Below, one piece after another: positions 50,855-60,899 of a DNA stretch of 64,000 nucleotides. The stretch comes from Arsenophonus sp052171895 (GTDB lineage Bacteria; Pseudomonadota; Gammaproteobacteria; Enterobacterales; Enterobacteriaceae). The translations under genes were made by a program, and so were the position numbers. Under the pieces are notes generated by a model. That model had not been told where the DNA came from. It did not search any database and saw only the letters and a program-made list of their open reading frames with translations. Location of the stretch: positions 15,685 through 79,684 of the forward strand of contig JBQMRN010000008.1 in assembly GCA_052171895.1 (NCBI GenBank). Direction: 5' to 3'. The stretch's first letter is position 1, and every line of letters starts with the position of its first letter.

Positions 50855-52024
50855 TCAGACTGCTTTTACTATAATTGGTTCAGCAAGAAGACGTTTTTTC
50901 AATGTTTGTTTTGTTCGATCAATAACATTGCCCGCTAATTGACCGCACGCAGCATCAATATCATCGCCACGAGTTTTACGCACAATAGTAGTATAACCAT
51001 ATTTCATCAATACTTTTGCAAAACGATCAATACGACTATTAGAACTTCGGCTGTAAGGCGTACCTGGAAATGGGTTCCAAGGAATTAAATTAATTTTGCT
51101 AGGCGTATCCTTAAGACATTCAGCTAGTTGATGTGCATGCTCAATACTATCATTCACATCATTTAGCATGACATATTCAACAGTAACACGTCCCTGATTT
51201 GCACTAGATTTAGTTAGATAGCGCCGAACACTAGCTAGGAAAGTTTCAATGTTATATTTTTTATTCATGGGTACAATCTTATTACGAATTTCGTCAGTCG
51301 GAGCATGCAAGGAAATTGCCAATGAAACATCGATCATATCACCTAATTTATCAAGCGCAGGCACAACACCAGAAGTTGATAAAGTCACGCGTCGTTTTGA
51401 CAATCCAAACCCAAAATCATCCATCATAATTTCCATTGCTGGAATAACATTGTTTAGATTTAATAGGGGCTCTCCCATTCCCATCATCACAACATTAGTA
51501 ATTGGACGCCGGCTACTGGATTTCAAAGAGCGAATGACTTTAGTAGCTCGCCACACCTGACCTATAATTTCCGAAACCCGTAAGTTACGATTAAAACCTT
51601 GCTGCGCGGTTAAACAAAACTTACATTCAAGAGCACAGCCAACTTGAGAAGAAACACAAAGTGTCGCCCTATCATCTTCAGGAAGATAGACTGTTTCAAC
51701 TTGTTGTTCAACTACCGTTATTGTCCATTTGATCGTGCCATCAGTAGAACGCCGCTCTTTCACAATTTCGGGGGCACGAATTTCAGCAATAGCCTTTAAT
51801 TTACTCCGCAACACCTTATTGATATCAGTCATTAAATTAAAATCATCATAACAGTGGTGATAAATCCATTTCATTATCTGATCGGCTCGAAATGGCTTTT
51901 CTCCCATATCACTAAAGAACTGCCGCATCTGTTTACGATCCATATCCAACAAATTGACTTTTACTGATTTGTTAGCAGAAAAAAAAGATGGCACACACCT
52001 CGATGTTTTTTTAGATTGAAACAT
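50855..52024 (-). CDS. rlmN: Dual-specificity 23S rRNA/tRNA adenine C2 methyltransferase
   Basis: RlmN is a radical-SAM enzyme that methylates C2 of A2503 in 23S rRNA and A37 in some tRNAs. The 389 residues (384 in E. coli) contain the radical-SAM triad CALECKFC at 130, 134 and 137, the SAM-binding NVVMMGMGEPLLN, and the C-terminal catalytic Cys in DDIDAACGQLAG. The N-terminal accessory domain (FFSDMGEKPFRADQIMKWIY) is intact. It lies between ndk and rodZ as in E. coli. Several other RNA-modification genes in this window (dusB, prmA) are dead, so retention of this one is notable. Confidence 0.96.
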   Translation of the reverse strand: MFQSKKTSRCVPSFFSANKSVKVNLLDMDRKQMRQFFSDMGEKPFRADQIMKWIYHHCYDDFNLMTDINKVLRSKLKAIAEIRAPEIVKERRSTDGTIKWTITVVEQQVETVYLPEDDRATLCVSSQVGCALECKFCLTAQQGFNRNLRVSEIIGQVWRATKVIRSLKSSSRRPITNVVMMGMGEPLLNLNNVIPAMEIMMDDFGFGLSKRRVTLSTSGVVPALDKLGDMIDVSLAISLHAPTDEIRNKIVPMNKKYNIETFLASVRRYLTKSSANQGRVTVEYVMLNDVNDSIEHAHQLAECLKDTPSKINLIPWNPFPGTPYSRSSNSRIDRFAKVLMKYGYTTIVRKTRGDDIDAACGQLAGNVIDRTKQTLKKRLLAEPIIVKAV

Positions 52025-52221
52025 TTTATTGCCTCGTTATTACACTTTTCTATAAAAACTCTAGAGTTTTAATAATTAACTATATTTATTCTATATTTAT
52101 TGATACTAAATACTATTTAAGTAGCTTTATATCCCATAACCTTGCCAATAAATCATTTAACAAGGTTAGTTATTTTAAAAACTTTATTAATTATTTGCTA
52201 ATAATATCCTATTTCTGTTTG

Positions 52222-52647
52222 TTAACGTGGATAAATTTCGTTATCAGTAAAGAAAAAAGCAATTTCTTGCTCTGCTGACGCAACAGAATCTGAGCCATGT
52301 ACTGCATTTTCGGTAAAACTATCCGCATAATCAGCACGTAATGTCCCTGGCAATGCCTTAGATAGATCCGTTACACCCATCAAATCACGATAACGCTGTA
52401 TAGCATCATTACCCTCTAAAACTTGCAACATTATAGGCCCTGAACTCATAAACTCGACTAATATAGCAAAAAAAGGCTTACCTTTATGCTCAGCATAAAA
52501 TCTAGCTGCCTGTTTTTTGCTTAAACGCACCATTTTAGCAGCAATAATTTCTAATCCAGTTTGCTCAAAACGGCTATAAATCTCACCAATTACATTTTTT
52601 TTAACCGAATTTGGCTTAATAATGGAAAACGTACGTTGTATCGTCAT
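52222..52647 (-). CDS. ndk: Nucleoside diphosphate kinase
   Basis: Ndk equilibrates nucleoside di- and triphosphates through a phosphohistidine. The 141 residues (143 in E. coli) start MTIQRTFSIIKPNSVKKN and carry the active-site NAVHGSDS with His117. The nucleotide-binding KPFF and GTLRADY segments are normal. Upstream, 63 bases away, is the 5' end of an IS256 element pointing outward, so the ndk promoter must lie in those 63 bases or within the element. Confidence 0.96.
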   Translation of the reverse strand: MTIQRTFSIIKPNSVKKNVIGEIYSRFEQTGLEIIAAKMVRLSKKQAARFYAEHKGKPFFAILVEFMSSGPIMLQVLEGNDAIQRYRDLMGVTDLSKALPGTLRADYADSFTENAVHGSDSVASAEQEIAFFFTDNEIYPR

Positions 52648-52710
52648 CAGAAATCCTCTTTACTATTATTTTTCATCATGATATTTTTACCTTACATTCA
52701 TAGTACTGCA

Positions 52711-53932
52711 AGTTATGCTAATTTCTGGTGTATTAGCTTTAGAGCTGGTGGCATTTCTCCTGCTGATTGATTTCATTAGTGATTTCAACAACAGAGAGAT
52801 GATATGCCATGAAAATCTACTCTACAGATATCCGTGAAACCAGATATTATCTCTGATCTCCTGCATGAACTCATCCGTAATAATACCAGGCAGCTCATAG
52901 CCACCAGCAGTTGAAGCTGAGCTCAAAACCATACTACGATAATATGCTGAACGCTGCCTTGTTGAGAAGCGCGTCATTCCGTCGGCCGTAATGGTTATTT
53001 GCCACAATAAACCATACAAACTGATATTGGCAATGTTGAGATTAAAGTGCCTAAAGTCAGGGGATTGCAGCGGCAACGGAATATGCTTCAATAGGTCGTT
53101 GCTAATACCATAAGAAAACTAAAACAGCAATAGCTTGAAGAGGACAGGCAATGTAGTGCTTGAGTAATTTAAGCGATATGCACTACGTTTATTTATTGGC
53201 CGATGGCATATACTCTCCTCTTAGGCAAGATGATCGCTTTTCCATTTCTGGTGATTATCGGCGTCACTGAACATGGATGTAAAGAGCTAGTTGATGTCGA
53301 AGATGCTTATCTAGAGTCAGAAACGAACTTAACTGAACTTCTCAATGCCATACGACCGCGTGGATTAACCATACTCCCAGGTTTGCTACGGAAAATGATG
53401 CCATTGATTTTTGGAATGCAATGGCAAAGATATTCCCAGACACGCAGCACCAATTTTGTTTGTAAATACACAAAATAGATACCATCCCCAAAGGGATGCA
53501 ACCAAAAGTTAAGGCTGAGCTACCAGGAAATCTACTCTGGCTAGCAGAAGAGCCGTGATGCCGCTAATAAATTCCTTGATGTTTTGTTAGTAAGATTTTT
53601 AGAGAAATATTCTACAACAATGAAGAAGCTGGAGAAAGATCAAGAAGAACTCCTGGTATTCTACGACTTTCCATTAGAGAAGTTGGCGTCAATAAGAACA
53701 ACGAAGCCGACGCGCAGAGAACTATAGTTCGAGAAAAACAACCTTTTCAATACTATTTAAGAGCTCCTACAGTCTCCTCAGAAAAGCTAGAAAACGCTAA
53801 AGGGATTTTGATCTACTGACCTTGGTAGTAAACAACGTCTAATTTAAGGATGGAGAACAGATTTTATGAAGCATCAGAGCGGAACGGTAACCTGACCGTT
53901 ATACAGTAGATTTACTAATAACCTTTATAAAT
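52711..53932 (+). mobile_element. IS256-family element with internal deletions
   Basis: A 1222-bp copy, about 220 bases shorter than the two full-length ones. Ends are AGTTATGCTAATTTCTGGTG (52711) and TAGATTTACTAATAACC (53932). Transposase text in pieces: a HELIRNN-like start, ETDIGNVEIKVPKVR-type near 53030, VIIGVTEHGCKELVDVEDAY (53203-53478), LPGLLRK and TRSTNFVCK. It separates ndk from the map-rpsB block, with two further insertion-sequence remnants. Confidence 0.82.
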
Positions 53933-53999
53933 AAAAAAGTACTCAAATCATGAATATCCAGCAAGCAGCGTAGCTGCGCCGCTCACACTATAGTGAGCT

Positions 54000-54675
54000 A
54001 CATTGACTTTAGTGAGCTACATTGACTTTACAAGAGTCACAAAAAAAAGCAATTAATTTAAAAACAGAATTTAGATGGCATCACTGGTTCCTTTCTTCAG
54101 CGGCGACACCAAACATAAATGCAGTAAGTGGTGTATTATTGAAGTCAACGAAATATTTTCCATAAATCCTTTAATCCTTTAATAAGGAAGCGTTATATCC
54201 AACATAGGATAGGAAAGCTAGAAAACACGAGAGAAGAGGAGATAAATAAAAGGAAAGAATAAATCACGGTCTTAATCGCCAGAGATCTAAAAGATCATAT
54301 GAGTGATGAGATTTTCAAGACTTTAATGTAGAGAGTGTTAGCCGTTTTCTTGAGCCGATTATCGATAAAGTCCATTCTTTGCTATGATGGAGCTAAATAG
54401 TACAAAACTTTTGCTTAGCTACCATGAAATTAGTCAGCATCGCCTAATAAAGCTAGATAATTAGAGAATTATTGCTAAGAAATTCCACATTCAAAATATG
54501 AACAGTTATATCAGCTGATTAAAATGCTGGCTGAGTAGATTCCTTGGTGTAGGGTCGATTTATTCACCGAATCATCTGGTCTGAAGAAGATTATTTGAAA
54601 CCAGAACAATTGAAATACAGACGTTGGCTACATATTGCTCTAGAAGTAAATCAAATAACCTTTGCCAACATAGCC
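54000..54675 (+). mobile_element. IS1595-family element, 5' third missing
   Basis: Plus-strand IS1595 remnant retaining the 3' end (CCTTTGCCAACATAGCC ending at 54675). Text includes a former TTGIVEVN-type DDE start near 54140, a LEPIIDK region near 54350 and a RLAEXIPWC-like C-terminus. A 20-base tandem duplication (AGTGAGCTACATTGACTTTA) lies at its truncated left edge near 54015-54050. Its right end abuts an IS481 copy exactly at GATCATCA. Confidence 0.75.
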
Positions 54676-54931
54676 GATCATCAACATCATCTCGTTTTTG
54701 CACTTTAGAAACGATAAGTTCGGATATGCTATAACGCTTAGCAAAAGTAGAAGCGGGTTCTTTGCTTAGCTGAAGAGCAGGAGTGATTTTAGGTGTTGTA
54801 GCTGCCTGATAAGGGAAATTTCATCATCATGGTATTTTACCCTCAACTATATCCATCTCAGTAGCCATCTTGCAATGAATAGGGATGTATAACAAGGGTC
54901 TATATTCTATATAATGACCCTGGACAAAACA
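54676..54931 (-). mobile_element. IS481-family element, 5' end only
   Basis: About 255 bases of the 5' end of an IS481-type element on the minus strand; outer terminus at 54931 (CAAAACA, reading TGTTTTGTCC). The rest was removed when or after an IS1595-type element inserted at 54675/54676. The outer end cuts into the glnD remnant. Confidence 0.75.
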
Positions 54932-55330
54932 CATAAATGCCATAATAGAGTAATAAATTTAATAATATCGTGATAGTTATAGACAAAGATTATTGAATTA
55001 AAATTAATAAATCTACATCTAATTAATAAATCTAGATCTAATAGAGGATGTAATCCTTGTCCACCATTTGCCAACACCCCCACGGCAATTAATGATAATT
55101 GGGAAATTAGCTCGAAATAATTCATTTACTAAAAATGCTGTAATAATTTATCAAAAGTCAGGATAAGAGTAGCAGGCTGCTTTTATCATACTATTATCTC
55201 ATAACCATGAAATTGCTGGAGGAGATCTGATTATAAGATCAGTAGTAAATGGTATTTCTATTAATAAACAATAAAAAGCAGTAAAACATTAACATTAACA
55301 TTAATAGAAGAGCTCCAAAATTATGGAGGC
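54932..55330 (-). pseudogene. glnD: glnD remnant (PII uridylyltransferase)
   Basis: Only the start of GlnD remains, downstream of map on the same strand as in E. coli. The ORF 54907-55125 includes ISQLSLIAVGVLANGGQGLH followed by PLLDLDLLIRC, corresponding to the nucleotidyltransferase motif [20 protein letters not shown], with the GGYGRGE core damaged by a small insertion. The remaining 2.4 kb are gone. Loss of GlnD means PII proteins cannot be uridylylated, so nitrogen regulation through this route is lost. Confidence 0.75.
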
Positions 55331-55341
55331 CAATCTAAACA

Positions 55342-56139
55342 TTATCTATTCACTAATATACCAGAAATAAATGGTTCTTCTTCTTTTCGTAAGGTTAAAA
55401 TTTCACATCCATTATCAGTGACAGCTAAAGTATGTTCATATTGTGCTGACCAACCTCGATCTTTTGTTTTTACTGTCCAACCATCTTTCATTGTTCTAAT
55501 ACGATGATCGCCAGTATTTACCATTGGTTCGATAGTAAACGTCATGCCTTTTTGGAGTGTCACACCGCCGTCATCAGCATCGTAATGTAATACTTGAGGT
55601 TCTTCATGAAAAACTTGACCAATACCATGCCCACAATATTCACGTACAACAGAAAAATGATGTTGTTCAACAAATTGCTGAATTGTCTGACCTATCGTTT
55701 GTAAACGAATACCAGGTTTGACCATTTTTAATGCAAGATAAAGGCTTTTCTGTGTTACCTTACATAACAGTTCGCCTTCTATGGTTGATTTACCAATAAT
55801 AAACATTTTGGACGTGTCGCCATGGAACCCATTTTTAATAACGGTGACATCAATATTAATGATATCACCTTCTTTTAATATTTTTTTTTCACTTGGAATA
55901 CCATGACAAATAACATCATTAACAGATGTACAAATAGACTTAGGAAAGCCATGATAATTTAAACAGGCTGGGATAGCTTGCTGTTTTTCTACGATATGTG
56001 AGTAACAGATACGATCAAGATCAGCGGTGGAAACACCCGGTTTTATGTAAGGTTCAATAATTTCTAATACTTCTGCTGCCAAATATCCGGCAATACGCAT
56101 TTTCTTAGTATCTTCTTCTGTTTTAATTGAGATAGCCAT
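55342..56139 (-). CDS. map: Methionine aminopeptidase type I
   Basis: Map removes the initiator Met from new proteins. The 265 residues (264 in E. coli) have all metal-ligand segments: Asp in INIDVTVIKNGFHGDTSKMF, His in YCGHGIGQVFHEEPQV, Glu in TFTIEPMVNTG and Glu in QYEHTLAVTD. The ATG is at 56139. It lies divergent from rpsB, the E. coli arrangement, but an IS481 element now separates their promoters. Confidence 0.97.
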   Translation of the reverse strand: MAISIKTEEDTKKMRIAGYLAAEVLEIIEPYIKPGVSTADLDRICYSHIVEKQQAIPACLNYHGFPKSICTSVNDVICHGIPSEKKILKEGDIINIDVTVIKNGFHGDTSKMFIIGKSTIEGELLCKVTQKSLYLALKMVKPGIRLQTIGQTIQQFVEQHHFSVVREYCGHGIGQVFHEEPQVLHYDADDGGVTLQKGMTFTIEPMVNTGDHRIRTMKDGWTVKTKDRGWSAQYEHTLAVTDNGCEILTLRKEEEPFISGILVNR

Positions 56140-56305
56140 AAGTTTTGTCTATTTATGCTAATTTAAGTGAGTAAATAATGCACTTATTAGCCAATTATGT
56201 TGATTAAATTATAGATACTGTATGTTGAAAGTTATGTTAGCAGCGAAAGATAGTATATGCCAATTAACAATTTAACATATCATTTTTTAAAAATATGAAA
56301 ATAGC

Positions 56306-57420
56306 TGTCACATTTCATCCCATACCTATCTAGAAATATAGTATGTTTTTTTATAATTCAGGTTTAACTTTGAGCTAATCTTTCATAGACTGAAATAGGG
56401 TTTTAGTACCCAATACTAATTGGGGTAATTCCTATCCTAATTGTAAAGCCAAATATATCAATGCAGAGTGATCTCAAGCTCTTCAGTAAAATTAAAATAA
56501 TGGCTTCAGCCAATCTTCATTATGCACCCATTAAATTGCTTGAGTATCATACCATTCGTTTAAGAATGCATCGGCTGACTAAGTCAGTAGTCTATAACCA
56601 AGGCTCTGTACACAAATGAACAAATTCATGTTTTAGGATAGCTGAACATTTTCGTAGAGCAAAAAGCCGCTGTAAATTTTTTACTATTGTCTGTAAGTAC
56701 CCGATGGATAGCCATAGGTCATGTTCAGTTAAGATCAAGAAAAAAGCATTGAGCATTAGCTGCCGTTTTTAGCCTTATTTTTAGCCTTGTAACGACGGAT
56801 AAAAACCTATCGATGGCAAGGGGCCCACCGTTCTATACATACAAAAAGATAACGTCGTGAAGTTTCATTTAGTATTTGCGAAAATATTTCCTATCTACGT
56901 GGGATAATAAGGCTCGTAGCTTTTAAACGCTTTATGCTTCGGCTTCATGGCTTCCTACCTGGCTCATCCTACGCAAATTCCCACTCATGGCCTGTGTAAA
57001 CAGCGATCTTCTGAAATCGAGATACAACGTGGTTCAGGAATTCGCATGCAACTACCAGGAGATCAGCAAGAGGCAGAAAAGGTTTTTCCGTAGAAAAACG
57101 ACTACGCTCTTTCCTCAGCGGGAAAGAGCGTCCTTCTCTTCTAGCTGCAAATAATAAAAAATATCTCTATGATCATCAACATCATCTCGTTTTTACACTT
57201 TAGGAACAGTAAGTTCAGATATACCATAATACTTAGACAAAATAGACGCAGGCTCTTTGCTAGGCTGAAGAGCAGCACTGATTTTAATTGTTGTAGTTCC
57301 CTGACGATGGAGCCTCATCATCATGATATTTTATCCTCAACTTATATCCATTAGTAGCCATCTTGTCATGAATAGGTCTGTGCCACGACGAGGCTCTATA
57401 TAATGATCCGAGACTAAACA
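56306..57420 (-). mobile_element. IS481-family element between map and rpsB
   Basis: A full-length (1115 bp) minus-strand copy. The 3' terminus TGTCA is at 56306-56310 and the 5' terminus TGTTTAGTCTCGGATC ends at 57420. Transposase text includes RSLFTQAMS-G, HKAFKSYEPYYPT-like and YIDNSKKF-AAFCSTK-like pieces, with stops. Flanks AATAGC and ATTAGC are a likely 6-base target duplication. It sits in the shared map/rpsB upstream region without touching the rpsB leader. Confidence 0.8.
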
Positions 57421-57717
57421 CATTAGCCTAAAAGTAATGTTTACTTATTTCAAGTTAAATTATTGTTAGTAAGGCATAAAAATTATAAAATAATTGTATT
57501 AGCAACAACACACAATAAAATATTGTCATAGTAAATTTTATTCAGAATATGGGTACTTATTCATTTCAATTTAAGCAATATCTTAATAGGGAGTATTATT
57601 TTTATTCGGTTATAAGTATAGTTGGTATTTTTTGTTTTTTATGATAAAAATATACAGAATATCTGGGTATTTTTAATGATAGAAAAACACTAATTAGCTC
57701 TAACATAAACTTAATTA
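57421..57717. other. AT-rich spacer upstream of the rpsB promoter
   Basis: Nearly 300 bases of AT-rich DNA with no ORF or remnant that I recognise; it presumably contains upstream promoter elements for rpsB. Confidence 0.4.
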
Positions 57718-57848
57718 TGTTATAATATACAGAGCTCGGCAGATTTTCTAGGGTGTTCTTACTTGTAGAAAAATCTACAGCTAATGAGTCTTGGAATGGG
57801 ATCTGTGGAGGTGTACAACCCTCAATTTACTAAATTATAGAGGTTTAA
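57718..57848 (+). promoter_or_regulatory. rpsB promoter and structured leader
   Basis: An extended -10 (TGTTATAAT, 57718-57726) is followed by a leader of about 110 bases. CAGATTTTCTA pairs with TAGAAAAATCTAC further on (about 57739-57778) to form a long hairpin around AGGGTGTTCTTACT, then the leader runs to the start codon. Enterobacterial rpsB leaders fold this way and are the target of S2 autoregulation (the t44/tff region of E. coli); that role is inferred here. Confidence 0.6.
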
Positions 57849-58574
57849 ATGGCAACTGTTTCCATGCGCGATATGCTTCAGGCTGGAGTTCATTTTGGTC
57901 ACCAAACTCGTTACTGGAATCCAAAGATGAAAACTTACATCTTTGGTGTGCGCAATAAAGTGCATATCATTAATTTGGAAAAAACTGTTCAAATGTTCAA
58001 TGAAGCATTAACTGAATTGAGTAAAATTGCTTCACGAAAAGGCAAAATTCTGTTTGTTGGCACCAAGCGCGCAGCAAGCGAATCGATAAAAGAAGCGGCT
58101 AATAATTGTGATCAGTATTTTGTTAACAACCGGTGGTTAGGTGGTATGCTGACTAACTGGAAAACTGTTCGTCAGTCTATTAAGCGTCTAAAAGATTTAG
58201 AAGCACAATCTCAGGATGGTACTTTTGATAAGTTAACCAAAAAAGAAGCATTAATGCGTACCCGTGAGCTTAGTAAGTTAGAAAATAGTTTGGGTGGTAT
58301 TAAAGAAATGGACGGTTTGCCTGATGCTTTATTTGTTGTTGATGCAGAACATGAGCATATTGCTATTAAAGAAGCAAACAACTTAGGTATCCTTGTATTT
58401 GCGATTGTTGATACTAATTCTAATCCAGATAGTGTTAATTATGTTATTCCTGGTAATGATGATGCGATACGTGCAGTTAAGCTGTATTTGGATGCTGTTG
58501 CTAAAGCTGTCCATGAAGCTCGTTCTCAAGATCAGGCGATTAAATCAGAAGAAAACTTCATAGAGACTGAATAA
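57849..58574 (+). CDS. rpsB: 30S ribosomal protein S2
   Basis: S2 is a 30S subunit protein needed for S1 binding. The 241-residue protein matches the E. coli length and begins MATVSMRDMLQAGVHFGHQT, followed by RYWNPKMKTYIFGVRNKVHI, the family signature. NNRWLGGMLTNWKTV and LPDALFVVDAEHEHIAIKEA are also typical. It is the first gene of the rpsB-tsf unit; the 152-base gap to tsf holds small hairpins, e.g. GGTCC...GGACC near 58602, where E. coli has a partial terminator. Confidence 0.98.
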   Translation: MATVSMRDMLQAGVHFGHQTRYWNPKMKTYIFGVRNKVHIINLEKTVQMFNEALTELSKIASRKGKILFVGTKRAASESIKEAANNCDQYFVNNRWLGGMLTNWKTVRQSIKRLKDLEAQSQDGTFDKLTKKEALMRTRELSKLENSLGGIKEMDGLPDALFVVDAEHEHIAIKEANNLGILVFAIVDTNSNPDSVNYVIPGNDDAIRAVKLYLDAVAKAVHEARSQDQAIKSEENFIETE

Positions 58575-58726
58575 TAAGGCTAGACTTTCTCTCTTAGAAA
58601 GAGGTCCATTATAGGACCAGGTATTACCATATATTGTTTATAGGAACTAATTGGTTTTTTTACTTATCAGAATGGGATTTTTACCTAGGGGTGATTTCCC
58701 ATCATAGAGACTGAGGAATAAATTAC

Positions 58727-59578
58727 ATGTCTGGAATTAGCGCTGCTTTGGTAAAAGAACTGCGCGAACGTACTGGCGTAGGTATGATGGAGTGTAAAAA
58801 AGCATTAGTTGAAGCTAATGGAAATATTGAATTAGCTATCAATAATATGCGTAAATTAGGTCAAGCAAAAGCTGCTAAGAAAGCCAGTCGAGTAGCTACC
58901 GAGGGTGTGGTAATGGCGAAAATTTCTACCGATGATAAATTTGGGGCCTTGCTTGAGTTGAATTGTGAAACGGATTTTGTAGCTAAGGATACAAGTTTTA
59001 TAGCATTCGGTAATGAAGTATTGAAATCTGTTATCGCAAATAGATTGTCAATTATTGATGAATTAAAGGAAAAATTTGAAGAGCAACGTACAGCAATTGT
59101 TGCAAAAATTGGTGAAAATATTAATATTCGCCGAGTCAAAATCCTAGAAGGTGAAAAAATTGGCTGTTATTTGCATGGTACTCGTATTGGCGTTCTTGTG
59201 TCTGCTAAAGGTGCGGATAATAAGCTTATTAAACATATTGCGATGCATATCGCGGCTAGTAACCCTGAATATATTACACCGGCAGATGTGCTAGCCGATA
59301 TTGTTACTCATGAACATCAAATTCAATTAGATATAGCAATGCAATCTGGTAAGCCTCGTGAAATTGCGGAAAAAATGGTAACTGGCCGAATGAATAAATT
59401 TACCAACGAGATCTCTTTAACTGGTCAACAATTTGTTATAGATCCAAGCAAAACGGTTGGTGCGTTACTAAAAGAGAAAAATGCAACAGTGACTAACTTT
59501 ATCCGTTTTGAAGTTGGTGAAGGTATCAAAAAAGTGGAAACTAATTTTTCTTCTAAAGTAGCGGCAATGAGTAAATAA
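58727..59578 (+). CDS. tsf: Elongation factor Ts
   Basis: EF-Ts is the nucleotide exchange factor of EF-Tu. The 283 residues match E. coli length. The N-terminal UBA-like domain (ALVKELRERTGVGMMECKKA) is followed by the TDFVAKD segment with the Asp-Phe pair that displaces Mg from EF-Tu, and HIAASNPEYITP in the core. Downstream there is a perfect inverted repeat, then an IS481 element before pyrH, so pyrH is probably no longer read from the rpsB-tsf promoter. Confidence 0.98.
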   Translation: MSGISAALVKELRERTGVGMMECKKALVEANGNIELAINNMRKLGQAKAAKKASRVATEGVVMAKISTDDKFGALLELNCETDFVAKDTSFIAFGNEVLKSVIANRLSIIDELKEKFEEQRTAIVAKIGENINIRRVKILEGEKIGCYLHGTRIGVLVSAKGADNKLIKHIAMHIAASNPEYITPADVLADIVTHEHQIQLDIAMQSGKPREIAEKMVTGRMNKFTNEISLTGQQFVIDPSKTVGALLKEKNATVTNFIRFEVGEGIKKVETNFSSKVAAMSK

Positions 59579-59671
59579 TGATGCTGCTCTATTAAATAGA
59601 GCAGAGCGGGAGAGGCTCCATAAATAGGCGGTCTATTTTATCTAAAAATAATATTTTATATGTAAATATAT

Positions 59672-59693
59672 TCCTGAATTATTTAATTCAGGA
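59672..59693 (+). terminator. Inverted repeat after tsf
   Basis: TCCTGAATTA/TAATTCAGGA form a 10-bp perfect stem with a 2-base spacer (effectively an 8-9 bp stem with a small loop). It lies about 95 bases after the tsf stop; a T-rich stretch follows 20 bases later. A second smaller palindrome (GCTCTATTAAATAGAGC) is nearer the stop codon, at about 59586-59602. Confidence 0.5.
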
Positions 59694-59741
59694 TTTAGAC
59701 TAAATTATCTTTTTTTCTAAAAAATAAAAAAAGTAACTAGT

Positions 59742-60819
59742 TGTTTGGTTCAGGATCATTATATAGAACCCTCCTCGCACAAACCTATTCATAGCAAGAT
59801 GGTTACTGATGGATATAGTTAAGAAAAAATATTCTGATGATGAGCCCCCATCATCAAGCAACTACAAAACCTAAAATTACTACTGATCCTCAGGCCAGCA
59901 AAGAGCCTGCAGCTACTTTATTAGCTAACCCTTATGACATATCTGAACTTACAGTTGCTAAAGGACAAAAATGAAATGATGTTGATGATCATAATCATAG
60001 TTCTCCACATTCTTTGTCGACAAAATTATCGCTTGCTTAGGAAGCCGCAGTCTCCTTTTCCTGCAAAAAACGTTTTCTTCCCTATCGACGATCTGCTGGC
60101 AAGTAGTCGTGCGCGAATTTCTGAACAACCTCTTGTATTTCAATCTTGTCTGAATCGCTGTTTACGCAGACAGGGAGTAGGAATTTGTGTGAAATAAGAA
60201 AGTGGTTGGAGAAGCCACAAACATAAAGCGTTTAAAAGCTCTACGGTCTAGTTATTTACGTAGATGTGAAATATTTTCTCCAAATGCCAAACAAAAATTC
60301 ACGACGTTATCTTTTTGTAGATGTAGATATAGATTGCACAACTTAATGGGTTTTTATTCCTCTTTACAAAACCAAGACCCTTGCCAATTCTAGACGCTTC
60401 TTAACGTGATCTTAACTGATATGTCCATTGGTATCCATCGTGGGATTTACAAACAATGCAAAGAATTTACAGACCACCTTTTTGCTCTACAAAAAGGTTC
60501 AGCCACCGAAAACATGAATTTAAGCATTTATGTATAAACTTGATATAGAACATAGACTTTTAGCTCGCCAATGCATCCTAAAACAAATAATATGGTCAAG
60601 CAATTTAGATTTAATGGGCGAATAGAAGATGGCTGCAAAGCCATTATTGAATTGTGCTAAGAGCCTGAGATCACTTTGCATCGATATGTTTGCCTGTACA
60701 ATTAGAAATTACTCCAATAAGTATTGGATAGTAAAAGTCCATGCAGTCTATAAAAGATTGATTCAAAGTTAAACCTGAATTATTAAAAAAAACTCATACT
60801 ACCTTGTAGGATAGTGACA
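59742..60819 (+). mobile_element. IS481-family element between tsf and pyrH, NCTAGN target
   Basis: A full-length (1078 bp) plus-strand IS481-type copy. The 5' end TGTTTGGTTCAGGATCATTA starts at 59742 and the 3' end ...GTGACA ends at 60819. Left flank ACTAGT (59736-59741) and right flank ACTAAT (60820-60825) are a 6-base target duplication with one change; ACTAGT fits the NCTAGN target known for IS481 of Bordetella. Transposase text (FPIDDLLASS, QSCLNRCLRRQGVGI, HKAFKSST) is broken by stops. Confidence 0.83.
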
Positions 60820-60899
60820 ACTAATCAAGTATTTTACATTTAAACTTTGAACTAAGAATTTTAAACCTTCAATAATTTATCTACTCAGGACGAAACAGC

